NCBI GenBank assembly: GCA_016208305.1
Contig: JACQYI010000036.1
Coordinates: 1 to 64,000, forward strand
Length of the DNA stretch: 64,000 bases
Reading direction: 5' to 3'
Source of the DNA: Oscillatoriophycideae cyanobacterium NC_groundwater_1537_Pr4_S-0.65um_50_18
Lineage (GTDB): Bacteria > Cyanobacteriota > Cyanobacteriia > Elainellales > Elainellaceae
Shown here: one piece after another, positions 35,240 to 44,322 of the stretch
Numbering within the stretch: position 1 is the stretch's first letter
Layout: each line of letters starts with the position of its first letter
Program-made: the position numbers and the translations under genes
The notes under the pieces: generated by a model
What the model was told of the DNA's origin: nothing
What the model saw: the letters and a program-made list of their open reading frames with translations, nothing else
Database searches by the model: none

Positions 35240-38200
35240 ATGTTAAATCAAACTATTACGCTAGATTCTGCAACTTATGAAGCAATAACACAAGAACTGG
35301 CAGATCTTCGTCAACGCGTTCTTGAGTTAGAGTCCGTCCCGCATAAGCCAGTTTTTGAACAACCTCACGAACAATCCGCCGCTTTTCTAGAAGTAGAGAA
35401 CTTCTTCAAGCTGTCATTGAATATGCTTTGCATTGTGGCGATCGATGGCTACTTCAAGTTGCTCAATCCAGCCTGGGAAAGCATGCTAGGGTTTACCCTA
35501 GAAGAACTCTACGCGAAGCCCTTCATAGAGTTTGTTCATCCAGAAGACCGTGAAGCAACACTTGCAGTCGTAGAGCAGCTAAAAGATCAAACCACGTTAG
35601 TAAACTTTGAAAACCGCTATCGCTGTAAAAATGGCTCCTATAAATGCTTAAGTTGGACTTCTGTATTTTTTGATGACCGCCAGTTGATTTACGCGGTGGC
35701 ACAAGACATTACAGACTATAGGGGAGCGCAAACAGCCCTGCACCAAAGCGAACAATATAACCGTCAGCTATTTGAAGAAAGCCCTGTCGGTCTCCTGTTA
35801 TGCCGGATGGATGGAACACTAGTGGATGCCAATCCATCTCTTGCCAACATTCTAGGCTGGACTGTCTCGGAAATATTGCAATTAAATTATTGGGACATTA
35901 CACCAGACTCGTATGTTGCCTCTGAGCAAGCGATACTTCAGGAGCTGGAGCAGACTGGCCGTTACAAATCCTACGAAAAAGCATATATCCATAAAAATGG
36001 GCACTTGGTTCAAGTCCGGCTCTCCAGATTGCTCATTCAGCGAGATGGGGAGTGCCTGATCTGGTCAAGTGTCGAAGATATCAGTGACCTAAAACTAGCT
36101 CAGCAAAAGCGTCAGCAGACAGAACAAACCCTGAAGCAGAGTGAAGAACGCTATCGCTCTCTGGTGAAGACGACTTCGCAAATTGTCTGGGTCAGTACGC
36201 CTGAGGGAGAGTGCTTTGACGTCACAGACTGGATCGCTTACACAGGGCAAACCGAAGCAGAAGCCAAGGGCTTTGGTTGGCTTAATGCGGTTCATCCAGA
36301 GGATTGCCTCCATGCCAGTGAGGTTTGGAATGCCGCTACAACAAGTCATAACCTTTATGAAGTTGAATATCGGATTCGAGCTAGGGATGGGGCTTACCGC
36401 GACTTTTTTGTCTGTGGCGCTCCCGTGATAGAAGAGGACGGCACCATTCGCGAATGGGTAGGAACCTGTACGGATATTACCGATCGCAAGCTGGCAGAAA
36501 AAACGCTGCAACGAAGCGAAGAACGATTTCGAACCTTGATTTCTGCAATGGCTCAAGTCATTTGGGATACCAAGTCAGAAGGCGAATTTGTGACAGAACA
36601 GCCGAGTTGGAGCGAGTTCACCGGACAGAGCTTTGAGCAGTTAAAAGGCTGGGGATGGTTAGATGCCATCCATCCTGACGACCAAGCCCACACCGCAGAA
36701 ATTTGGCTGGCTGCCTTTAATGCCAAATCACTCTACGCAGTAGAACACCGCCTCCGTCGTCATGATGGTCAATACCGCTATATGAGTGTCCGGGCAGTAC
36801 CTGTCCTAGAACTGGACGGTAGCACACGGGAGTGGATTGGAGCACATACCGACATACACGATCGCAAGATAGCAGAAGCCGAGAACCAAAGACTGGTTGA
36901 TATGCTAAATCATTCCAGTGATGCTGTGATTGTCCGAGATGTGGCTGACTGCATCACACACTGGAGTCAAGGGGCTGAACGCCTCTATGGCTGGACTTGT
37001 GAAGAAGTCAAGAACCAAGTGCTGATTCATGAACTGCTGCATACAGTCTTTCCACAACCGCTTGATCACATTCAGGCAGAATGTCTCCGGCAAGGCAGTT
37101 GGGAAGGAGAATTGCAGCATTTCACCCGTGAGGGAAAAATTGTGGTGGTTCAGAGCCGTTGGACTTTGCAGCGAGATTCTCACGGTCAATCCTGCGCCAT
37201 GCTAGAAATCAATACCGATATCACGGCTCGTAAGCAGGCTGAAATGGCTTTGCGCCAGCTCAATCAAGAGCTAGAGGCTAGAGTGGTGGAGCGGACAGCA
37301 GCCTTGCAAAATACCCTGGCAGAAGCTCATGGACTTAATGCCATTCTCGATAACCTAGTGGATGGCTTGTTAGTCACAGATACAGAAGGTGTGATTACCC
37401 ATTTCAATCCAGCCTTTTTATCGATGTATGGGTTAATCAACTCCAACTTAAATGGACAACCCTGCCGATCGCTGCCCGTATCTAAGCTGGCCGACTTGGT
37501 GGAACAAACTCAATTTCATCCCCAAGAAGTGTTTACTGCTGAAGTAGAGCTGGCAAAGGGTTGTATTGGTCAAGCGATTGCCACAACTATTTTCAAAAAA
37601 ACATCTATCGATCAATCTTCTACTTGCTTTGGATCGGCGCTCCTCATTCGCGATGTGACGGCAGAGAAAGAAATCGACAAGATGAAAACGGACTTTATTT
37701 CCACCGTTTCCCACGAGCTGCGAACACCGCTTACCTCTGTGCTGGGTTTTGCGTCCATCATTCAGGAAAAGCTGGAAAACGATATTTTCCCCGTTCTCAC
37801 AACTGACGATCGCAAGCTTCAGAAAACCATCAAGCGTGTGAACGATAACCTCAACATCATTGTGTCTGAAGCAGAGCGACTTACGTCTCTCATCAACGAT
37901 GTGTTGGATATTGCCAAGATGGAGGCTGGCAAGGTGGAATGGCAGATGCAGCCACTTGATCCTGTAGAGCTGGTCGAGTGGGCTGCTAATTCCACCGCAG
38001 CCCTGTTCGCAACGAATGGTCTACGGCTCGTGAACGAAGCAGAGGCTGAGCTGCCGCAAATCATGGGCGATCGCAATCGTTTGCTCCAAGTTCTGATCAA
38101 TCTGATTTCCAATGCCGTGAAGTTTACAGAGGCGGGTACAGTCACCTGTCAGATCAAACCAGCCAAAAACGGCGTTTGTATTAGCATTGTGGATACGGGT

Positions 38201-39109
38201 GTCGGCATCGCACCCGAAGACCAGCCCAAGGTCTTCGAGAAATTTCGCCAGGTTGGAGATACGCTTACCGATAAACCTAAAGGTACGGGACTTGGGTTAC
38301 CCATTTGCAAACAAATTGTTGACCACCACGGGGGTAAAATCTGGGTTGAAAGCGAACTGGGTAAAGGCAGCACTTTCTCATTTATTATTCCGACTTGCGC
38401 TGCCGACAATAAGGCAAATTCCAACCTCAATCTAGATGCATTGGTTAAACAACTCAAAGAGCATGTTATTACCACAGCAACAACCTTAGACGAAAGCCGT
38501 AAGACAATTTTGGTCGTTGATGATGATACCAATATTCGAGAACTCTTGCGTCAACAGCTGGAGAGCGAAGGCTACAAAGTTCGTGAAGCAAAAGACGGCA
38601 TGGATGCAATTCACCAAATTAAATCCGCCCGACCTGATCTGATCCTTTTAGATGTGATGATGCCTCAAATCAATGGCTTTGATGTGGCAGCCGTTCTCAA
38701 GAATGATCCTGACACCGCAGATATTCCCATTATCATTCTGTCGATCGTAGAGAATAAAGAGCGAGGTTATCACATTGGCATCGATCGCTATCTCACCAAA
38801 CCCATCAACACTGAAAAACTGTTGAATGAAATTGGTTCCCTACTGTCTCAAGGGGCTTCTAGCAAAAAGGTGCTGGTTCTGGATAAAAATGCATCCACCT
38901 TAAAAGTCCTGTCAGATGTTTTGCAAACCCAGGGCTACAGCGTGCTAGAAGCCTCTAATCCCCAAGAATGCATTAATAAAGCCTTGGCGGCCAAACCCGA
39001 CATGATCATTATTGACTCTATTCTCTCGCAGGAAGCCGATTTGATGAAAACGCTCCGGTTTGAGAAGGGGCTAGAGAATGTCTTCTTTGTCATGCTGTCC
39101 GATCGCTAA
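35240..39109 (+). CDS. Multi-PAS hybrid histidine kinase with C-terminal receiver domains
   Basis: About 1289 residues. The N-terminal two thirds hold five or so PAS/PAC domains in series (ITDYRGAQTALHQSE, EDISDLKLAQQ, TCTDITDRKLAEK and AHTDIHDRKIAEA mark PAC ends). HisKA follows (FISTVSHELRTPLTSVLGF), then HATPase (NLISNAVKF, GTGLGLPICKQI). A receiver domain (VVDDDTNIRELL, ILLDVMMP, LTKPIN) is intact. A second receiver-like segment (KVLVLDKNASTLKV, IIIDSILS) ends abruptly at VMLSDR and lacks the conserved lysine. I chose the ATG at MLNQTIT over an overlapping TTG. It is cytosolic; no membrane helix. Confidence 0.92.
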   Translation: MLNQTITLDSATYEAITQELADLRQRVLELESVPHKPVFEQPHEQSAAFLEVENFFKLSLNMLCIVAIDGYFKLLNPAWESMLGFTLEELYAKPFIEFVHPEDREATLAVVEQLKDQTTLVNFENRYRCKNGSYKCLSWTSVFFDDRQLIYAVAQDITDYRGAQTALHQSEQYNRQLFEESPVGLLLCRMDGTLVDANPSLANILGWTVSEILQLNYWDITPDSYVASEQAILQELEQTGRYKSYEKAYIHKNGHLVQVRLSRLLIQRDGECLIWSSVEDISDLKLAQQKRQQTEQTLKQSEERYRSLVKTTSQIVWVSTPEGECFDVTDWIAYTGQTEAEAKGFGWLNAVHPEDCLHASEVWNAATTSHNLYEVEYRIRARDGAYRDFFVCGAPVIEEDGTIREWVGTCTDITDRKLAEKTLQRSEERFRTLISAMAQVIWDTKSEGEFVTEQPSWSEFTGQSFEQLKGWGWLDAIHPDDQAHTAEIWLAAFNAKSLYAVEHRLRRHDGQYRYMSVRAVPVLELDGSTREWIGAHTDIHDRKIAEAENQRLVDMLNHSSDAVIVRDVADCITHWSQGAERLYGWTCEEVKNQVLIHELLHTVFPQPLDHIQAECLRQGSWEGELQHFTREGKIVVVQSRWTLQRDSHGQSCAMLEINTDITARKQAEMALRQLNQELEARVVERTAALQNTLAEAHGLNAILDNLVDGLLVTDTEGVITHFNPAFLSMYGLINSNLNGQPCRSLPVSKLADLVEQTQFHPQEVFTAEVELAKGCIGQAIATTIFKKTSIDQSSTCFGSALLIRDVTAEKEIDKMKTDFISTVSHELRTPLTSVLGFASIIQEKLENDIFPVLTTDDRKLQKTIKRVNDNLNIIVSEAERLTSLINDVLDIAKMEAGKVEWQMQPLDPVELVEWAANSTAALFATNGLRLVNEAEAELPQIMGDRNRLLQVLINLISNAVKFTEAGTVTCQIKPAKNGVCISIVDTGVGIAPEDQPKVFEKFRQVGDTLTDKPKGTGLGLPICKQIVDHHGGKIWVESELGKGSTFSFIIPTCAADNKANSNLNLDALVKQLKEHVITTATTLDESRKTILVVDDDTNIRELLRQQLESEGYKVREAKDGMDAIHQIKSARPDLILLDVMMPQINGFDVAAVLKNDPDTADIPIIILSIVENKERGYHIGIDRYLTKPINTEKLLNEIGSLLSQGASSKKVLVLDKNASTLKVLSDVLQTQGYSVLEASNPQECINKALAAKPDMIIIDSILSQEADLMKTLRFEKGLENVFFVMLSDR

Positions 39110-39191
39110 TCTTGGCTCCTGGTGTTCTCAAGTGGCATTTGGGAACACCAGGGCTTCATGCGCAACTCTTTAACCTCAATTTGAAATAATC

Positions 39192-39569
39192 ATGGCTCAG
39201 AAAATTTTAATCGTTGACGATGAACCTAATATTTTAATCTTGATGGAACAAGCGCTAGAAGCGCTAGAAGATGAAGGCGTTGAATTATTAACTGCTAGAA
39301 ATGGGGAAGAAGCTCTAGCGGCTATTAAAGCTGAAAGCCCCAACCTAGTTTTTCTCGATGTCATGATGCCTAAAATGAGTGGCCTAGAAGTTTGCCACAC
39401 CGTTAAGCATGATTTACAGATGACAGATGTCTACATCGTGATGTTGACTGCTAAAGGTCAAGAATTTGATAAGCAAAAGGGGATTGATGTCGGGGCTGAT
39501 CTTTATCTGACTAAGCCTTTTCGCCCTAAAGAAGTACTTGAGAAGTCGAGGCAGGTACTAGGATTTTAG
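39192..39569 (+). CDS. CheY-like single-domain response regulator
   Basis: The 125 residues form one receiver domain: acidic pair D9-D10, phosphoryl-accepting D56 in FLDVMMP, the threonine in MLTAKG and the lysine in YLTKPF near residue 108. There is no output domain. It lies 82 bp after the hybrid kinase and is a likely phosphate acceptor or shuttle in this cluster. A hairpin with an AAGCTTGATTTTCA stem follows after about 110 bp. Confidence 0.95.
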   Translation: MAQKILIVDDEPNILILMEQALEALEDEGVELLTARNGEEALAAIKAESPNLVFLDVMMPKMSGLEVCHTVKHDLQMTDVYIVMLTAKGQEFDKQKGIDVGADLYLTKPFRPKEVLEKSRQVLGF

Positions 39570-39681
39570 GACGCAAGCGCTGTTCTGCTCTGTTGGCCGA
39601 TTCTTTCAATAAAGACCGTATCTCTTTCAGGCAATCGGCAGGATCGCTCGATCACAAGTCAACAAACACAAGTCAACAAAA

Positions 39682-39726
39682 AAGCTTGATTTTCAAAGAC
39701 GCTCTGTGCATCTGAAAATCAAGCTT
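39682..39726 (+). terminator. Long hairpin after the response regulator
   Basis: AAGCTTGATTTTCA (39682-39695) and TGAAAATCAAGCTT (39713-39726) form a perfect 14-bp stem with a 17-nt loop, followed by CTTTAAAT. Weak T-run. Confidence 0.65.
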
Positions 39727-39818
39727 CTTTAAATGGAGCAGCATTTGCGATCGATCCAGAAAACTCACAACCTAGCCTTAAAGCCAAAAGAACCATGTGG
39801 CCTTAAAACTATCTGGCA

Positions 39819-40310
39819 TTACAAGTCATCCGATGAGTCCGATCGATTTGCAGGTGGGAAAGACCAGGAAAACAGCTCTTTGTCAGGACACTGCTCGGAG
39901 CCATCAACAATACCGTAGGGATGCATGGCACAAACCAGCATGGTACCGCTATAAACCTGACCATGATAGTGACGACAGCCTACACAAACCGGATGCTGAT
40001 TGATCAGCGGCTCTACCGTGTTGGTAATCGGTTCAGCCACGCGATCTAGGGTGGCTTCAAAACCCAAAATCATTTGTAGCAGCGGATCAAACCATTCTGT
40101 CAGCTGACCATCTAGGCGATCGATCGTGGGAGAAACTGTCTCCTCAAGCGGAGCCAATGCTCGCTCTATTTCTTCTGCTACGTCTTCAGTAAACTCCAGC
40201 AGCGCATCAGCAGTTTCATCGACCCCTTTGCCTACCTCCTGAAAAAACTGCTCAATTCCATCTGTTAGAGTTTCCAAGGTTTTTATCCAGTCTTGCTGCC
40301 AACCGTCCAT
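39819..40310 (-). CDS. Conserved hypothetical protein with a C-terminal Cys/His motif
   Basis: The 163-residue protein has an acidic helical N-terminal ~100 residues with heptad-like repeats (ETLTDGIEQFFQEVGKGVDE), followed by a compact CVGCRHYHGQVYSGTMLVCAMHPYG segment and a late cysteine in SEQCPDKE. This C-x2-C-x2-H...C-x2-H-P...C spacing suggests a zinc or other metal site. No membrane segment is seen. I recognise it only as a conserved cyanobacterial protein. It lies about 110 bp downstream of the phasin-like gene on the same strand. Confidence 0.72.
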   Translation of the reverse strand: MDGWQQDWIKTLETLTDGIEQFFQEVGKGVDETADALLEFTEDVAEEIERALAPLEETVSPTIDRLDGQLTEWFDPLLQMILGFEATLDRVAEPITNTVEPLINQHPVCVGCRHYHGQVYSGTMLVCAMHPYGIVDGSEQCPDKELFSWSFPPANRSDSSDDL

Positions 40311-40320
40311 AGTTCAGAGT

Positions 40321-40392
40321 TTAGGTTTGGATTTTGGGTTTGGATTTCGGGTCTAGATTTGGGCGTTAAATTCTGGGTCTAGGTTTGGGGCT
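40321..40392. repeat. Degenerate heptamer tract upstream of the Cys/His protein gene
   Basis: Repeated TTTGGAT/TTTGGG units are arrayed in one orientation. They match the heptamer seen in the rbcL-rbcX spacer, but no inverted pair is present here. Confidence 0.6.
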
Positions 40393-40420
40393 TTAAATTT
40401 TAAGAAAGTAAGTTCATGCC

Positions 40421-40795
40421 CTACTCTCGCTTAAGTCGTCGCAGTTCTTCTTGCAGTTTGGCAACTTGATCACGCAAGCTCTCTACTTGAGGGGCTTGAG
40501 GAGAGTCTCCTGCTTTGCTTTCTGGGCTTTCGTCATCCAAGATTTCAATGCGTCGAGGTTCAGGCGAAGGGTTGTCACTAGCAGCAGCTTCATTCTGCGC
40601 TCGGTTAACCATCTCATCAACCATATGCTTGGCTTCTTCAGCGGTCATCTCGCCCCTAGCCACCATTTCATCGGCAATTTTTTGAGCTTGCGATCGCAGC
40701 TCTCCTAGAGTAGTGCCTGCTTTTTCAGCGGCGTAAGAGGCAACGCCTACTCCCAAGTAAAACGCTTTTTGGACTAAATCTCCGAAGTTCGCCAT
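40421..40795 (-). CDS. Phasin-like small helical protein
   Basis: The 124-residue protein starts MANFGDLVQKAFYLGVGVASYAAEKAGTTLGEL, a pattern shared with phasin-family and related cyanobacterial proteins. A helical central part (SQAQKIADEMVARGEMTAEEAKHMVDEMV) precedes a flexible acidic linker and a C-terminal coiled coil (SLRDQVAKLQEELRRLKRE). True phasins coat polyhydroxybutyrate granules; whether this organism makes them is not shown in the window, although a Sll0783-like protein linked to PHB in Synechocystis is encoded at 48344-48826. It may form oligomers through the coiled coil. Confidence 0.75.
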   Translation of the reverse strand: MANFGDLVQKAFYLGVGVASYAAEKAGTTLGELRSQAQKIADEMVARGEMTAEEAKHMVDEMVNRAQNEAAASDNPSPEPRRIEILDDESPESKAGDSPQAPQVESLRDQVAKLQEELRRLKRE

Positions 40796-40970
40796 TTTGA
40801 CTGAGACTCCTTAATGCCATAGGGCTATAGCTTTTAGCATAGGAGCAATTTGAGGGATTGCCCATAGAGGATTCCACACCTGTCATTTCGAGGAATCCGG
40901 CATGAGCAAACCTTCAGCCAAGGATCTTTTGAGATCGCAGTTTGCCGCAGGCGAAGGCTCCAACGTAAAA

Positions 40971-41063
40971 GACCCGGAGATCACGCCTATTACAAGCATC
41001 CCGTATTGCTGCTACCTTCCGGTCCTGACAAAGTTTGGGCGTTGCAATCGCATGAATCCGAGT
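40971..41063 (-). ncRNA. ffs: Signal recognition particle RNA (4.5S type)
   Basis: The minus strand contains the conserved SRP core GTCAGGACCGGAAGGTAGCA, whose tetraloop and asymmetric loop bind Ffh. Around it the ends GACTCGG and CCGGGTC pair (one G-U), giving a ~93-nt hairpin RNA. A short T-run (TCTTTTACG) follows the 3' end. The ends are estimated from pairing. Confidence 0.9.
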
Positions 41064-41617
41064 CCTTATTAAGGATAGCACGATTGGAGGCAACTAACTG
41101 CAAGATGGAGGATACTCAACCGCACAGAGCCAGATAATTTTTGAAGAAGTGTTAAGAAATTTAAGCTTTGCATCTCATATCTTTCAGGAAATATCAGAAA
41201 AATATCGGCTAATTTTGTTCCTCAGGATGCATTCTCAATTTCAATCAACCGGGTATTCTAAGTCTTATAGTCGAGAGCAGAAAACTTAAATTTTATAGAT
41301 GTAGAAATGTGACAATTCTGTAACCTAATGTTAAGATTATGAGAGATTGGCGAATTCTAAATTTCATGTGCTGATTGCCGCAGGGACTACTCACAGATTT
41401 AGATGAGCCAGGTTTAGATGAGCCGTTAATTATGGCTTTGCTGAGTCAAGCTAGATCCAGCTCAGTCTGATTAGGTCAGACTTAAACTGAGCTAGGGCAG
41501 TCATTTCACGCCTTGCTTTCTTCTCTGTGACCTCTCATATCTTTAAGTCTCTGGTCACGCCTTTAAGTTTATAGTACATTTGTTCTAGATCAGTTCCTCC
41601 ACAGCTAGAGAAGCACC
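41064..41617 (+). promoter_or_regulatory. Long upstream region of the sigma factor gene
   Basis: About 550 bp with no gene. It must hold the SRP RNA promoter and that of the sigma factor. AT-rich strings near 41290-41345 (for example TAAGATTATG) could be promoter elements, but no site is secure. Confidence 0.4.
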
Positions 41618-42574
41618 ATGAAGACAACCTCAACCTCTGCTGACATGGTACGTGCCTATCTCCGGGAGATTGGTAGAGTGCCGCTGCTGACCCATGAGCA
41701 GGAGATTCTTTATGGAAAGCAAGTGCGCCGTTTAGCGCAGCTCCATGAAGACAAGGAATTGTTGGAAGATAAGTTCGGTCGAGTCGCAACGCTGCAAGAG
41801 TGGGCAGAGGTTGCAATGCTCTCTGTTGAGGATTTGCAGCAGCTTGTTGTTGAAGGTGAGCATGCGAAGCGCAAAATGGTCGAAGCCAATCTACGGCTTG
41901 TGGTTTCTGTGGCCAAGAAGTACATTAAGCGCAATGTTGATCTGCTTGATCTAATTCAAGAGGGCACGATCGGGATGCAGCGGGGTGTTGAAAAGTTCGA
42001 TCCAACAAAGGGATATCGCTTTTCGACCTATGCCTATTGGTGGATTAGACAGGCTATTACGAGAGCGATCGCTGAGAAAGGCCGCACGATTCGTTTGCCT
42101 ATTCACATCACCGAGAAACTTAACAAAATTAAGAAAGCTCAGCGTTTGCTGTCTCAGCAGTATGGACGGGCTGCTACGGCGGCTGAGCTAGCAGCAGAGC
42201 TAGAGTTAACGCCTAAGCAGGTGCGTGAGTATCTGGAACGGGCGCGTTTGCCACTCTCGCTGGATCTGCGCGTGGGCGATAATCAGGATACAGAGTTGGG
42301 AGAACTGCTGGAAGATACAGGGCCTTCGCCTGAGGAGTTTGCGGCTCAGGCAGCTTTGCGCTCTGAGCTGGAGCAAATTATGGCGGATCTGACGCCTCAA
42401 CAGCGCGAGGTATTGTCTTTGCGGTTTGGTCTGGATGATGGCCAGGCTTTGACTTTGGCGAAGATTGGCGATCGCCTCAATATCAGCCGTGAGCGGGTGC
42501 GGCAGATTGAGCGAGAGGCGCTAACGAAGTTGCGTAAGCGTAGAGCAGATATTCGGGAGTATTTGGCTAGTTAG
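41618..42574 (+). CDS. Group 2 sigma-70 factor (RpoD/SigA family)
   Basis: The 318-residue protein has sigma regions 1.2 ([17 protein letters not shown]), 2 ([45 protein letters not shown]), 3 and 4 ([20 protein letters not shown]). The absence of a long region 1.1 and of the extended N-terminus makes it a group 2 factor, not the principal SigA. Length is like SigD of Synechocystis, but I cannot separate SigB, SigC and SigD groups by eye. Such factors act in light, nitrogen and stress adaptation. Confidence 0.93.
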   Translation: MKTTSTSADMVRAYLREIGRVPLLTHEQEILYGKQVRRLAQLHEDKELLEDKFGRVATLQEWAEVAMLSVEDLQQLVVEGEHAKRKMVEANLRLVVSVAKKYIKRNVDLLDLIQEGTIGMQRGVEKFDPTKGYRFSTYAYWWIRQAITRAIAEKGRTIRLPIHITEKLNKIKKAQRLLSQQYGRAATAAELAAELELTPKQVREYLERARLPLSLDLRVGDNQDTELGELLEDTGPSPEEFAAQAALRSELEQIMADLTPQQREVLSLRFGLDDGQALTLAKIGDRLNISRERVRQIEREALTKLRKRRADIREYLAS

Positions 42575-42580
42575 AACAGC

Positions 42581-42650
42581 CTTGGGGGTTTCCCCCAAAC
42601 CCCCAGCAGGGGAGGGGCGCGTCCCCCACACCCCCTCCGCATGAGATAGT
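42581..42650. repeat. GC-rich hairpin tract after the sigma factor gene
   Basis: TTGGGGG and CCCCCAA (42582-42588 and 42592-42598) form a stem with a TTT loop; runs of G and C continue. This sort of tract is common between cyanobacterial genes and probably terminates the sigma factor transcript. Confidence 0.55.
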
Positions 42651-42765
42651 GGATGAGCTGCAAAGGTCGCTTCGCATGGGTGGGGCGATCGGGCGTTGCT
42701 AATTTTTTTGGCGTTTGTTGTGAGTATAGCCATAGCAGAAATAGCCATAGCAGAAAGGGCTGAGG

Positions 42766-43053
42766 CTATTCGATGAAGCGAATGACGCGAACTTTGGGCT
42801 GGGGCAGGGCGTGAAATTGAGCTGCTTTACTTTCAATTTCATCCAGTTGTCCTAGGGCTAGGCCACAAGGATAGCCGTACTTGGCTTTGACGCGATCGCT
42901 GGCGATTTGCAATGCGGTACGTGATCGGGTAACGAAGTCTTCTAAGGGATAGTCTTGTTCGGTCGTGAAGTATTCTTTGACGATTAGCGAAGGCGAGTAG
43001 CAGGTTGCTTGGGAACCGTCAGGCCATTGGATTTGAAAGCGAATTTCGGGCAT
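42766..43053 (-). CDS. MSMEG_0570 family nitrogen starvation response protein
   Basis: The 95-residue protein matches the small MSMEG_0570 family that accompanies Nit1-type nitrilase clusters: start MPEIRFQIQWPDGSQATCYSP, then FVTRSRTALQIASDRVKAKYG. No catalytic motif is visible. It is the last gene of the seven-gene cluster, 9 bp after the glycosyltransferase gene. A role as accessory subunit is a guess. Confidence 0.85.
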   Translation of the reverse strand: MPEIRFQIQWPDGSQATCYSPSLIVKEYFTTEQDYPLEDFVTRSRTALQIASDRVKAKYGYPCGLALGQLDEIESKAAQFHALPQPKVRVIRFIE

Positions 43054-43062
43054 AGGGCGATT

Positions 43063-44322
43063 TTAAGGTTTGGCTGTTTGAATCGGTGGTCTTGGAGAAC
43101 TCTGAGATTTGAGTAAAGGTTTGTCTTCTATTAATTGGTGATAGGCGTTGATATGCATTCTGGCAGAATTTTCCCAGGTGTAGATGTTGCACAGCATTTG
43201 GCTTTCGGCAACTAGCGATTTTGCTAAAGCTGGCTGCATGATTTGGCGCATGGCTTGGGCGATCGCTTCTACATCTTGGGGATTGACCAAGAGTGCCTGT
43301 TGGTCTGACAAAAATTCGGTGAAGGGCGGTTGCTGAGCGGTAATGACGGGTAGTCCTGAGGCGATCGCTTCTAAGACGACTAGCCCCCAGCCTTCTTTGA
43401 GGGAGGGAAACACAAAGGCATCAGCAGCATGATAGAGCAAGGGCAAGTCGGCCTCGGTAATGATGCCTGGTAAAACTAAGGATTGGCTCACTCCTAGCCG
43501 ATCGACCTCTGCGAAAAACTGATGGCGATAATCTTGATAGTCAAATAGGGTAGCGCCGCCAGCAATTACGAGCTGTGCTTGAGGAAAGTCGATCAGGGCT
43601 TGGGCAAAAGCTTGCAGGAGGGCGATCGAGTTTTTGCGAGGTTCTATGCCGCCTACGGTTAGATAAATTGGGTTGCCCAACAGGTTTAGCCGCTGCTTGA
43701 GGTCAAGGACGGCTTCTGACGGGTTTAGGGCATCAGGTCGCACAAAGCGATCGCGATCGACCCCGTTAATCACGCGAGGTGCTTCAATGTTGTATTGCTG
43801 CCGCAGCTGAGTCTGCCAGTGAGCACTCACACAAAGACATAGATCGGGTTCAGCGATCGATTTTTCCTGGCAAGCCTGTAGGTAGGGACTGCTGAATGCA
43901 TCAATGTGATGCACGGTGCGGACAAAGTGAGGAATTTGGCCTTGCTGCCGCAGCTGAAGCAGCGCGTTGGCGCTAATGCAGTCTTGTGCGTGATAGCAGT
44001 CGTAAGGTAAAGGCCGATTGGGTGCGATCGGGTCAGAAAAAAAGCGAACGAATTCTTGAATGCGCTGTTGAATCAGACGATCGATATCTCCGGTGACGGG
44101 CTGAGCCGGAATGAGCTGCACTGAACAGGAATAGGGGCGATCGAAGCCTCGTTTGTTCGGCACATGAGCCGGATCTTGAGGGGCATCTTGTTTGTCTAAG
44201 GCATAAATACAAACCTCATGCCCCAGTTGATGCAAGGCTTCCGCTAATTCCAGCGTATGGACAACGCTGCCTCTGGGTTTTGTCGCGTAGGTGAAGAGCG
44301 CGATTCGCAGTCTATTGTTCAT
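43063..44322 (-). CDS. MSMEG_0565 family glycosyltransferase
   Basis: The 419-residue protein is a GT-B fold, family 4 glycosyltransferase: N-terminal RIALFTYATKPRGSVVHTLELAEALHQLGHEV, and C-terminal EPRKNSIALLQAF, FVFPSLKEGWGLVVLEAIASGLPVI with the E-x7-E nucleotide-sugar motif. It starts with an ATGA overlap with the AIR-synthase-like gene, showing translational coupling. This subfamily is a recurrent member of Nit1 clusters, where its acceptor is not known. Confidence 0.9.
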   Translation of the reverse strand: MNNRLRIALFTYATKPRGSVVHTLELAEALHQLGHEVCIYALDKQDAPQDPAHVPNKRGFDRPYSCSVQLIPAQPVTGDIDRLIQQRIQEFVRFFSDPIAPNRPLPYDCYHAQDCISANALLQLRQQGQIPHFVRTVHHIDAFSSPYLQACQEKSIAEPDLCLCVSAHWQTQLRQQYNIEAPRVINGVDRDRFVRPDALNPSEAVLDLKQRLNLLGNPIYLTVGGIEPRKNSIALLQAFAQALIDFPQAQLVIAGGATLFDYQDYRHQFFAEVDRLGVSQSLVLPGIITEADLPLLYHAADAFVFPSLKEGWGLVVLEAIASGLPVITAQQPPFTEFLSDQQALLVNPQDVEAIAQAMRQIMQPALAKSLVAESQMLCNIYTWENSARMHINAYHQLIEDKPLLKSQSSPRPPIQTAKP

